A model generated the notes under the pieces. It worked only from the letters and a program-made list of their open reading frames with translations, had not been told where the DNA came from and made no database searches. 5,424 bases of DNA from JBEIUL01 sp044356865 (GTDB lineage: Bacteria > Planctomycetota > Phycisphaerae > Phycisphaerales > SM1A02). The stretch covers positions 1-5,424 of the forward strand of contig JBIKVN010000219.1 of assembly GCA_044356865.1 (NCBI GenBank). Direction: 5' to 3'. Of this stretch, positions 1 to 5,078 are shown piece by piece (within the stretch, counting starts at the first letter, position 1; the number at the start of each line of letters is the position of its first letter). The position numbers and the translations under genes were made by a program.

Positions 1-1
1 C

Positions 2-940
2 GAGGTGCAGGATCTCGCGCCGGGCGCCCGCATCGTGATGGGCCACGGGCAGATGGCCGCCAAGGAACTCGAGGAGGTCATGCTGCGCTTCATGCGCCAC
101 GACGCCGACATCCTGGTCTCGACCACAATCATCGAGAGCGGGATCGACATCCCCACCGCGAACACCATGGTCATCCGCGACGCCCACCGCTTCGGGCTGG
201 CCGAGCTCCACCAGCTCCGCGGCCGCGTGGGCCGGTGGAAGCACCGCGCGTACTGCTACCTGCTGCTGCCCGAGGACCGGACGATCACCGAGGACTCGAT
301 GCGGCGGCTGAAGGCGATCGAGGACTACTCGATGCTCGGGGCGGGGTTCAAGATCGCGATGCGCGACCTCGAGATCCGCGGCGCCGGCAACCTGCTCGGC
401 GCCGAACAGAGCGGCCACATCGCCGCGGTCGGCTACGAGATGTACTGCGAGCTGCTCGAGCAGGCGGTCGCCGAGCTCAAGAGCGAACCGAAGGTGGTGC
501 CCGCCGACATCACGATCGACATCGGGCTCGCCGGCAGCGTGCCGAAGGGCTACATCCCGTCGGACGCGCGGCGGATGGAGGCCTACCGCCGCATCGGGCA
601 GGCCCAGTCGCTCGAGGCCCTCGCGAAGGTCACGGCCGATCTGGCGAGCGCGTACGGCGAACCGCCCGCGGCGACCCGTTCGCTCATCGAGTTCGCCGAG
701 ATCCGCCTGCACGCGGCGGCCCTCGGGATCGCGGCGATCCAGCGACGCGAAGGCGATGTCGTGTTCCGCACCGCCCGCTCCCGCGACCTCGAGACGCGGC
801 TGCGCGGCGTGCAGGGCACGGTGCGGGCCGTCGGCGGCGTCGGCGACGATGGGCTTTCCGAGATCCGGTGGCGCCCGCCTCCGGCGTTCCTCGCTCCCGC
901 AAGCCTCACCGCGGTGCTGCGGAAGCGGCTCGGCGGCTGA
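2..940 (+). CDS. mfd: Transcription-repair coupling factor Mfd, C-terminal part (5' end outside window)
   Basis: Mfd is a cytosolic ATP-driven DNA translocase that removes stalled RNA polymerase from template lesions and recruits UvrA/UvrB for repair. The frame is open from the window edge, and about 312 residues are visible of a protein normally near 1,100-1,200. Visible in order are helicase motif V (STTIIESGIDIP, about residues 40-51), motif VI (QLRGRVGR, about 71-78), the translocation (TRG) region with RDLEIRGAGNLLGAEQSGHI (about 121-140), and the C-terminal TRCF domain (about 168-312), which in the family masks the UvrA-binding face. RecG shares motifs V and VI, but the TRG stretch followed by this C-terminal domain is typical of Mfd. 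The ATPase Walker motifs and the RNA polymerase-binding domain lie upstream of the window. The TGA stop at 938-940 is one base from the stop of the convergent gene, with no terminator hairpin between them. Identification is confident; the start is unseen. Confidence 0.96.
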   Translation, partial: EVQDLAPGARIVMGHGQMAAKELEEVMLRFMRHDADILVSTTIIESGIDIPTANTMVIRDAHRFGLAELHQLRGRVGRWKHRAYCYLLLPEDRTITEDSMRRLKAIEDYSMLGAGFKIAMRDLEIRGAGNLLGAEQSGHIAAVGYEMYCELLEQAVAELKSEPKVVPADITIDIGLAGSVPKGYIPSDARRMEAYRRIGQAQSLEALAKVTADLASAYGEPPAATRSLIEFAEIRLHAAALGIAAIQRREGDVVFRTARSRDLETRLRGVQGTVRAVGGVGDDGLSEIRWRPPPAFLAPASLTAVLRKRLGG

Positions 941-941
941 G

Positions 942-1310
942 TCAGTCCCGGACGGCGAACTCCCGCTCGAGGTAGCGGGCCACGTAGTCGAGGATCGACG
1001 AGCACTCGGGGATGTCCGGGTTCGAGGTCGCCCCGAGGGGCTCGAACCGCATGCCGCGGAACCGCTCGACCGCCTCCTCGACGCGCAACCCGTGCTGCAG
1101 GCAGAGGCTGAAGGCGCGGCAGAAGCCCTGGATCAGGCCCGAGAGGGTCGAGCCTTCCTTGCTCATCTTGATGAAGATCTCGCCCGGCCGGCCGTCGTCG
1201 AAGAGGCCGATGGTGAGGTAGCCCTCGTGGCCGCCGATCGAGAACTTGTGCGTGACGGAACGTCGAGTCTCGGCAAGGACTTCGCGACGGGAGAGGAGGT
1301 TCGTGGGCAT
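942..1310 (-). CDS. Stand-alone TSCPD-type (NrdJ C-terminal-like) domain protein
   Basis: This 122-residue protein resembles the region near the C terminus of vitamin B12-dependent (class II) ribonucleotide reductase NrdJ. The resemblance runs through VTHKFSIGGHEGYLTIGLF, GRPGEIFIKMSKEGSTLSGL, FSLCLQHG and RFEPLGATSNPDIPECSSIL. No catalytic barrel is present, and the cysteine-rich TSCPDC tail seen in longer NrdJ proteins is missing; the visible cysteines are in FCRAFSLC and PECSS. A catalytic role alone is therefore unlikely. A regulatory, nucleotide-binding or accessory role is possible but unproven. I chose ATG at 1310 because similarity starts just after it. An in-frame GTG at 1343 would add 11 residues but sits about where a TACACT -10-like box (1350-1355) would start transcription. 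The open frame back to 1427 is arginine-rich and looks non-coding. The family assignment is fairly sure, the function unknown. Confidence 0.82.
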   Translation of the reverse strand: MPTNLLSRREVLAETRRSVTHKFSIGGHEGYLTIGLFDDGRPGEIFIKMSKEGSTLSGLIQGFCRAFSLCLQHGLRVEEAVERFRGMRFEPLGATSNPDIPECSSILDYVARYLEREFAVRD

Positions 1311-1349
1311 GTCGGGCAACGGCTCGGGAGTCGGGAATTCCACGCCGCG

Positions 1350-1355
1350 AGTGTA
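1350..1355 (-). promoter_or_regulatory. Possible -10 box for the TSCPD-domain gene
   Basis: The minus strand reads TACACT here, about 40 bases upstream of the chosen ATG at 1310. Transcription would start near 1343, giving a leader of about 33 bases. I see no convincing -35 box at the usual spacing, so this is weak evidence used mainly to judge the start codon. Confidence 0.25.
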
Positions 1356-1446
1356 ACGGCCCCGACGCCGGGGTCCGGGGCGACGGGCCCGCGGGAAGAG
1401 CGTTCGGCGGGAAACGGCGGAGCGCAAGAAATTTTCCGGTGATTCC

Positions 1447-1474
1447 GTGACCGGCCGCCTTTCGCGCGCATGAT
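1447..1474 (+). promoter_or_regulatory. Possible promoter of the HTH-TPR gene pair
   Basis: GTGACC (1447-1452) and CATGAT (1469-1474) are separated by 16 bases, and each matches the sigma-70 consensus hexamer at four of six positions. The -10-like box overlaps the first palindrome at 1471-1484, an arrangement that would suit repression. This is a consensus match by eye in GC-rich DNA and could be chance. Confidence 0.25.
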
Positions 1475-1516
1475 GGAGCCATCAAGGGCTGGAGTCGTCG
1501 CCCAGATCTGGCGACG
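1471..1516. promoter_or_regulatory. Two adjacent palindromes, candidate operators or leader hairpins
   Basis: The first palindrome is TGATGG-AG-CCATCA (1471-1484), with perfect 6-bp arms and a 2-base centre. The second (1496-1516) has arms CGTCGC and GCGACG around an inner palindrome CAGATCTG, with one extra C at the left junction. They lie 11 bases apart, and the second ends 26 bases before the ATG of a gene whose product has an N-terminal helix-turn-helix. Autoregulation by that protein is a natural inference. Equally, the second palindrome could fold in the mRNA leader just ahead of the Shine-Dalgarno at 1529-1534. Confidence 0.4.
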
Positions 1517-1542
1517 GGAGTTGGACCGAAAGGACGGCGCGC

Positions 1543-2799
1543 ATGGCCGTGTCAGGGTCCTCGAGGAAGGTGCGGCTCGACCGTCTCGTCGAGCTCGCCC
1601 GCATGTACCGTGGTCTCAATCGAACGCAGCTCTCCGAGCGGCTCGGGCGCGACCCGAGCAAGCTCGTCCCGGAGAGCGGCAACCCGAAGCTCGACTTCGT
1701 CGCCGGCATCGCCGACACGCTCGACTGGCGTCTCGGCGACGTGGCCGAGAGCATCTGGGAGGGCCCCCCCGAAGCCGATCCGGGCGGGCGGAGTTTCGCC
1801 GAGCTCGACGCCGCGGCCCTCGCGGCCCATCGCGCCGGCGACGCCCGCGGCATGCTCGCGATCGCCGACGGCATGCGACGGACGGCCACCGAGCCGACCG
1901 AGCGGGCGACCGCCGCGAACCGCGAGTCGGGCGCCTACGACCTGCTCGGCCGCTACACGAAGAGCCTCGAAGCTCTTCGCCGGGGCCTCGCCGAGCCGGC
2001 GATCCTGCCCTCGACCCGCCTGATGCTCGAGGCCAATCTCGCGAACGCACACTACGCCCTCTGGAACCTGCCCGAGGCCCGGGCCATCGCGGGCGGGCTC
2101 GTGCAGGAACTCGAGGAACGCGAGACCCGCACGCGAATCGAGCGGGTCGGCCGGGCGTTCGCCCTCTATGTCCGGGGCAACTCGCTGCGGCGCGAGCTGC
2201 CCGGAGCCTCGGAGACCCGCGTGGCGGAACTCGCGGCGCGGGCCCGGCGCGACCTCGTCGAGAGCGAGACCTGCTACCGCGGGCTCGCCGAGGAGTTCGG
2301 CGACCGCTCCTACGAGGCGGTGGCCGAGACCTGCCGGGCCGGCATCCTCGAGTGCGCGTGCGCCCTCGGGCTGGCGAGCCCGCTCGGCACGCTCGGGGAG
2401 GTCCTCGCGAAACTCGAGGAGGTGACCGATCCGGACTCGTTTCCGGTCGGGGACCGGCTCGAGAGCTTCGGCTGGTGGGCCATCGTGGGCTGCAACATCG
2501 CCCTTCGGCACCTCGACGGACACGACCTGCACCGCCCGATGGCGATCTGCACGAACAAGGCCTTCGAGATCGCCGAGCGCCTCGACAACTGGTCGATCCG
2601 CGAGCGGGCCTTCACGATGGAGCGGTTCCGGCGCGAGCGGGTGACCGAAGTCACCGGCTTCGAACCGGACTGGCTGCTCGATCCCGAGGATGTCCGCCTG
2701 CTGGCCGGCACGATGGGACGGTTCCCATCCTTCCGCGAGACCGGCTGGCGCATCCTCGAAAGCGCCCGGATCTTCGGGGAAAGCGAGGAGACCCGATGA
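1543..2799 (+). CDS. XRE-like helix-turn-helix protein with TPR-like helical C-terminal region
   Basis: This 418-residue protein belongs to no named family I recognise. Residues about 12-70 look like a Cro/C1-type DNA-binding fold: a first helix (RLDRLVELARMYRG), then NRTQLSERLGRDPSKLVPESG as the helix-turn-helix, then two more helices (LDFVAGIADTLDW, RLGDVAESIW). A proline-rich linker (about 74-82) leads to an all-helical region. Segments about 87-112, 124-151 and 160-192 have TPR-like patterns such as ESGAYDLLGRYTKSLEALRR and ANLANAHYALWNLPEARAIA; about 235-420 is helical and less regular. The start ATG has AAAGGA (1529-1534) eight bases upstream. Two palindromes precede the gene, and its stop overlaps the start of the next gene as ATGA. 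A DNA-binding head with a TPR-like sensor recalls RRNPP-type regulators, but this is architectural only. No membrane segment is visible. A run of seven C (1764-1770) lies in the linker. Confidence 0.85.
   Translation: MAVSGSSRKVRLDRLVELARMYRGLNRTQLSERLGRDPSKLVPESGNPKLDFVAGIADTLDWRLGDVAESIWEGPPEADPGGRSFAELDAAALAAHRAGDARGMLAIADGMRRTATEPTERATAANRESGAYDLLGRYTKSLEALRRGLAEPAILPSTRLMLEANLANAHYALWNLPEARAIAGGLVQELEERETRTRIERVGRAFALYVRGNSLRRELPGASETRVAELAARARRDLVESETCYRGLAEEFGDRSYEAVAETCRAGILECACALGLASPLGTLGEVLAKLEEVTDPDSFPVGDRLESFGWWAIVGCNIALRHLDGHDLHRPMAICTNKAFEIAERLDNWSIRERAFTMERFRRERVTEVTGFEPDWLLDPEDVRLLAGTMGRFPSFRETGWRILESARIFGESEETR
2785..2790 (+). promoter_or_regulatory. Shine-Dalgarno inside the HTH-TPR gene that fixes the start of the downstream gene
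   Basis: GAGGAG lies five bases before the ATG at 2796, within the last codons of the upstream gene. Together with the ATGA stop/start overlap, it supports real translation of the 156-residue downstream frame and coupled expression of the pair. Confidence 0.7.
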
Positions 2800-3266
2800 A
2801 CCGGCGAAACGAATGCACACGCATCCGGCGCGGTTCGGCGATCGCGCCGTCCGGCCTGTCGCGGGCTCGGCCCGGGGCCGCGGGCGGGACGGGCCGCGGG
2901 GTTCACCGCAAGGCCCTCCACTGGACCCTCCACTGGACCTTGCTCCCGGCCCTGCTCTGGCCGTCCGTCCCCCTGCTTCCATTGTTCGCGACCCTCGCGG
3001 TGACGCCCGCCGTCACGGCCGACGAGAATCACCCTCGCTGGAAGCAGTTCGTCACCTGGCTCATGGACAAGCGGCGCACCCCCGAGGAGGACCTGATCCT
3101 GCGGTACATCCTCGCGGGCGGATCGCGTTTCACCTGGCTCGATGTCTATGCCCACTCGATGCAGGAGCAGACCGACGCCCTCTTCGTCCGCTGGCTCGAA
3201 CGGGAAGGCAACCCGAGGCGAAGCCACAACTTGGGTACCCGGCCGCCGGGGAACTCCCGGGGATAG
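2796..3266 (+). CDS. Small exported or membrane-anchored protein of unknown function, coupled to the HTH-TPR gene
   Basis: This 156-residue protein is unrecognised. Residues 1-40 are a long, arginine-rich, low-complexity N-terminal region. Residues about 45-69 form a hydrophobic helix, followed by AVTPAVTA-DE, a plausible signal peptidase I site after Ala75. The mature part (76-156) is short and charged, with TrpLys and Arg/Glu-rich helices (RWKQFVTWLMDKRRTPEEDL, MQEQTDALFVRWLEREG). The last 16 residues look less ordered and use codons such as TTG, GGT and GGA that are uncommon in the neighbours. The ATG overlaps the upstream stop as ATGA and has GAGGAG five bases before it, so the start is well supported despite the long n-region. 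A perfect 12-bp tandem repeat encodes LHWTLHWT at the head of the hydrophobic segment. It could be a secreted factor, an anchored partner or a substrate of the regulator; nothing in the sequence decides this. No terminator follows until 3435. Confidence 0.72.
   Translation: MNRRNECTRIRRGSAIAPSGLSRARPGAAGGTGRGVHRKALHWTLHWTLLPALLWPSVPLLPLFATLAVTPAVTADENHPRWKQFVTWLMDKRRTPEEDLILRYILAGGSRFTWLDVYAHSMQEQTDALFVRWLEREGNPRRSHNLGTRPPGNSRG
2914..2937 (+). repeat. Perfect 12-bp tandem duplication in the signal-peptide region
   Basis: The unit CCCTCCACTGGA occurs twice in direct succession (2914-2925 and 2926-2937). It is in frame and doubles the tetrapeptide LHWT just before the hydrophobic core. Gain or loss of one unit would keep the frame and change the length of the hydrophobic segment by four residues. 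Confidence 0.9.
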
Positions 3267-3307
3267 TCCCGCCGGAAGCAAGGCGGCGATGTCGTGGGCG
3301 CGAGGAA

Positions 3308-3362
3308 TTCGCAAGCCAAATCGGTGAAAATTCCTTGCGAACTCCGGCCCGGGGGGTATCAA
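3308..3362 (+). promoter_or_regulatory. Inverted repeat overlapping a promoter-like sequence upstream of the terminator
   Basis: TTCGCAAG (3308-3315) and CTTGCGAA (3334-3341) form a perfect 8-bp inverted repeat with an 18-base spacer. The right arm covers TTGCGA (3335-3340), which with TATCAA (3357-3362, 16-base spacing) could be a promoter. Transcription from it would run about 100 bases into the hairpin at 3435-3464. The whole might instead be a folded 3' UTR of the upstream gene. Confidence 0.28.
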
Positions 3363-3475
3363 CGACGCCCGGAAACGGCCGGAAAAACAGGCCCTTGAGG
3401 GTGCCCGGACTCGTGGACGGACACCCATAAAACGGCTCCCGCGGGACTCGCGTCCCGCGGGAGCTTTCGTTTTCG
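3363..3475 (+). ncRNA. Possible short structured RNA ending at the shared terminator
   Basis: A start near 3369 from the promoter-like sequence at 3335-3362 would give a transcript of about 100 bases with no credible reading frame. It would contain a stem-loop formed by GGGTG (3400-3404) and CACCC (3422-3426), then the strong terminator. I see no match to a known RNA family. It may simply be the trailer of the gene ending at 3266, so confidence is low. Confidence 0.15.
3435..3475. terminator. Bidirectional intrinsic terminator
   Basis: The arms GCTCCCGCGGGAC (3435-3447) and GTCCCGCGGGAGC (3452-3464) pair perfectly over 13 bp around a TCGC loop. On the plus strand TTTCGTTTTC follows; on the minus strand CGTTTTAT follows. 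The hairpin sits between two convergent genes, 27 bases after the rplI stop and 168 bases after the plus-strand gene, so it should stop both transcripts. Confidence 0.9.
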
Positions 3476-3491
3476 TCCGACGACGGTTCGC

Positions 3492-4103
3492 TCAGGCCTT
3501 CGCGGCCTTGCGGGTCGGCTTGCCTTCGCCCTTGCCCTCGCTTTTGGCGGCGGGCTTCGCGTCAGGCTCGCCTTCGCCGGAAGCCTCCGCGGCCGGCTCC
3601 GGCGCCGCTTCCGGCTCCTCGGTCCGGGCCATCATCGACTCGAGGACGCGATCGGCCTTGACCTCGATCGAGATCTCGGCCTTGAGGTCGCGCTCGAACT
3701 GGATGAGGCACGAGTACGAGCCGATGCGGCGGAACGGCTGGGCCAGTCGCACCGCCCGCATGTCGACCTCGAAGCCCTCGGCGACGAGGGCGTCCGAGAT
3801 GTCCCGCTGCGTGATCGAGCCGTAGAGCAGGCCCTGGTCGTTGCAGCTGCGGACGAGGGTGATCTTGCGGTCGACGAGCTTCCCGACGGTGTCCTCGCGG
3901 CGGGCCCGCAGGGCGGCGAGCTCGGCCTGGGCCTTCGCGCGGGCATCCTTGAGGGCCTCGATCTTCTCGGGGGTCGGATGCTCGGCGAGGGCGTGGGGCA
4001 GGAGGTAGTTGCGGGCGAAGCCGGCCCGGACCTTCACCACATCCCCGACGATCCCGGTGTTCTCGACGTTGCGGAGAAGCAGCAGCTCGATGATCTTGCT
4101 CAT
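3492..4103 (-). CDS. rplI: 50S ribosomal protein L9
   Basis: L9 binds 23S rRNA in the large subunit near the base of the L1 stalk. The N-terminal rRNA-binding domain is clear: MSKIIELLLLRNVENTG, then GDVVKVRAGFARNYLLP, matching the family signature (V-x2-G-F/Y-x2-N-Y-L). The GKA commonly found after NYLLP is replaced by HALA. A charged connecting helix spans about 45-80, and the C-terminal domain contains GLLYGSITQRDISDAL (about 91-106). The protein has 203 residues against roughly 150 usually. The excess is a tail from about 160, rich in Glu, Ala, Pro and Lys, that looks disordered. The open frame continues upstream, but ATG at 4103 has GAGGA eight bases before it and begins exactly where family similarity begins. 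The usual rpsF/ssb/rpsR neighbours are not in the window, and the gene appears to have its own promoter and terminator. Confidence 0.97.
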   Translation of the reverse strand: MSKIIELLLLRNVENTGIVGDVVKVRAGFARNYLLPHALAEHPTPEKIEALKDARAKAQAELAALRARREDTVGKLVDRKITLVRSCNDQGLLYGSITQRDISDALVAEGFEVDMRAVRLAQPFRRIGSYSCLIQFERDLKAEISIEVKADRVLESMMARTEEPEAAPEPAAEASGEGEPDAKPAAKSEGKGEGKPTRKAAKA

Positions 4104-4111
4104 GGTCGTTG

Positions 4112-4116
4112 TCCTC
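4112..4116 (-). promoter_or_regulatory. rplI: Shine-Dalgarno that fixes the rplI start
   Basis: The minus strand reads GAGGA here, eight bases before ATG at 4103. It rules out the longer frame reaching back to 4655 as the real start. Confidence 0.75.
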
Positions 4117-4119
4117 GGG

Positions 4120-4155
4120 CGGATCCCGGTCGGCCACGAGGCCTCCCGACATCCG
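4120..4155 (-). promoter_or_regulatory. Leader hairpin just upstream of the rplI ribosome binding site
   Basis: On the minus strand, CGGAT (4155-4151) pairs with ATCCG (4124-4120). Inside it, GTCGG pairs with CCGAC, or GGCC with GGCC around a TCGT loop. The structure ends four bases from the Shine-Dalgarno, so it could affect L9 translation. Whether it is regulatory is inference. Confidence 0.35.
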
Positions 4156-4204
4156 GTCCCGGTGAGGAGCGGCCGCGACGGACCGCCCCAGCGGCGAGCC
4201 GGGC

Positions 4205-4233
4205 AGTATCGCCGGAAGCCCGCCCACCCACAA
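4205..4233 (-). promoter_or_regulatory. Possible rplI promoter
   Basis: On the minus strand, TTGTGG (4233-4228) and GATACT (4210-4205) are 17 bases apart. The -35 keeps the TTG core and the -10 matches four of six positions. A start near 4198 would give a leader of about 95 bases that includes the hairpin at 4120-4155. This is a match by eye only. Confidence 0.35.
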
Positions 4234-4648
4234 GGCCTTTGCCCGTCCGGCCGCCGACTCCGGTTCCCGGTCCTGCCGGCCCGAAGTCCCGATATGGCTG
4301 CGGGGTTCGCACGCCCGCCGGCCCCGAGGGGCGGCAAGGACCTTGATTCCCGAAGGGAGGTCCCAGACGGGCCGGTCAAGGCCCGCCAACCAGGCGCTTC
4401 GCTCGAACCCCAACGATACGTGGGTTCGACGGCCGTCGATCCCGGCCTTCCACTCCACCGCAAGCGGCGTGAGGCATGGCCATCGTCGCGGCATCGCCGA
4501 TCCCTTGGGGTTCTGAAAGGCTCGAGGAACGCGGCTGATCGCTCCCCACGGGGCCGGCGGGCGTGCGGGAGGGAATCTAACCGCGCCGATCGCTCCGGGC
4601 GCCGCGCGGAGCGCCGGATTGCGGAAAGATTCGCGGCCGCCCGAGACT
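4234..4648. other. Gene-free, hairpin-rich intergenic stretch
   Basis: No convincing gene is seen between the likely rplI promoter and the lipoprotein promoter. Long open frames exist on both strands, as expected at this GC content, but none has a recognisable product. Three hairpins cluster at 4317-4335 (GCC/GGC and GCCC/GGGC with a bulged G), 4338-4363 (GGACC/GGTCC capped by TCCC-GAA-GGGA) and 4403-4429 (TCGAACCC/GGGTTCGA, 11-base loop). A further one lies at 4591-4613 (CGCTCCG/CGGAGCG). GATCGCTCC occurs twice, at 4537-4545 and 4588-4596. I cannot tell which strand, if any, is transcribed here, and I recognise no known RNA family. Confidence 0.5.
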
Positions 4649-4678
4649 TTGACACCCTTCGTCGAATCGGACTATCTT
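4649..4678 (+). promoter_or_regulatory. Sigma-70-type promoter of the lipoprotein gene
   Basis: A perfect -35 box TTGACA (4649-4654) is followed after 18 bases by TATCTT (4673-4678), a four-of-six match to the -10 consensus. Transcription should start near 4685, leaving a leader of about 34 bases with GGAG (4706-4709) nine bases before the ATG at 4719. This is the clearest promoter in the window. Confidence 0.75.
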
Positions 4679-4718
4679 CCGACCTTCGCCCGAATCACCT
4701 CCCGCGGAGCCCTGAACC

Positions 4719-5000
4719 ATGCGTCGACTCGTGCCGGCCCTTCTCGTCCTCGTCGGATCTTCCCTCGTCGGTTGCCAGTCGAATCCGACCGACCCGAGCT
4801 ACGAGACGGTGAAGCGGAATCTCACGCCCGAGCTCCAGACGCTGAGCGAAAGCAGCACCGATGTCGACCGGAACCTCTCGGTCAACTTCAACCAGGATCT
4901 CCGCATGATCTCGAGCGACCTCGGCCGGGCCTTCTACACCGACCGCCCGAGCTACCTGAGCCCGATGCCGGTCGTGGCGACCGGCGGCCAACCCCGCTGA
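4719..5000 (+). CDS. Small predicted lipoprotein of unknown function
   Basis: The protein has 93 residues. It begins with a type II signal peptide: MRR, a hydrophobic core (LVPALLVLVG), and the lipobox L-V-G-C with the acceptor cysteine at residue 19. Processing by Lgt and Lsp would leave a 75-residue lipid-anchored protein. The residue after Cys is Gln rather than Asp, which by the enteric rule favours the outer membrane; whether that rule holds here is not known. The mature part is polar and probably helical (about 28-70, TVKRNLTPELQTLSESSTDV then NLSVNFNQDLRMISSDLGRA), ending in a proline-rich tail (DRPSYLSPMPV). I know no named family for it. The start is supported by GGAG nine bases upstream and the promoter at 4649-4678. 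A strong terminator follows 26 bases after the stop, so it is probably transcribed alone. Confidence 0.85.
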   Translation: MRRLVPALLVLVGSSLVGCQSNPTDPSYETVKRNLTPELQTLSESSTDVDRNLSVNFNQDLRMISSDLGRAFYTDRPSYLSPMPVVATGGQPR

Positions 5001-5026
5001 TCGGCCTCTCAACCCCTGATCCCCGC

Positions 5027-5060
5027 GCCGGCCCCGCCCGTCGGGGCCGGCCTATCTTTT
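5027..5060 (+). terminator. Intrinsic terminator after the lipoprotein gene
   Basis: GCCGGCCCCG (5027-5036) and CGGGGCCGGC (5042-5051) pair perfectly over 10 bp around a CCCGT loop, followed by CTATCTTTT. It ends only 18 bases before the next start codon on the same strand, so the downstream gene needs its own promoter or read-through. Confidence 0.88.
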
Positions 5061-5078
5061 CCGCCCGTCGGCCCCGAC

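Noticed and set aside
1470..2795. Plus-strand frame upstream of and continuous with the exported-protein gene, overlapping the HTH-TPR gene
   Set aside because: It is arginine- and proline-rich throughout, as expected for an off-frame reading of a GC-rich gene. The real start is ATG 2796 with GAGGAG.
1552..2982. 476-codon minus-strand frame opposite the HTH-TPR gene
   Set aside because: It is antisense to a gene with clear domain structure and a good ribosome binding site. The translation is low-complexity with no recognisable motif.
4397..4430. GGGTTCGA near a stem, reminiscent of a tRNA T-arm
   Set aside because: The 5-bp T-stem, 7-base loop, acceptor stem and anticodon arm do not form on either strand. 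It is an ordinary inverted repeat.
4230..4494. Minus-strand frame from ATG 4494, upstream of rplI, preceded by AAGGGA six bases away and with a fairly natural-looking composition at first
   Set aside because: By hand count about 78% of its third positions are G or C, well short of the strong bias in the clear genes nearby. It runs into rplI in another frame, and I recognise no domain. A decayed gene cannot be excluded; a protein search would settle it.
4537..4596. GATCGCTCC repeated twice, 51 bases apart
   Set aside because: Two 9-base copies in GC-rich DNA are too few to call an array or binding-site set.
4104..4655. Long N-terminal extension of the rplI frame
   Set aside because: It is low-complexity and arginine/serine-rich, has no L9 similarity, and the ATG at 4103 has a good Shine-Dalgarno. 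It is a by-product of few stops in GC-rich DNA.
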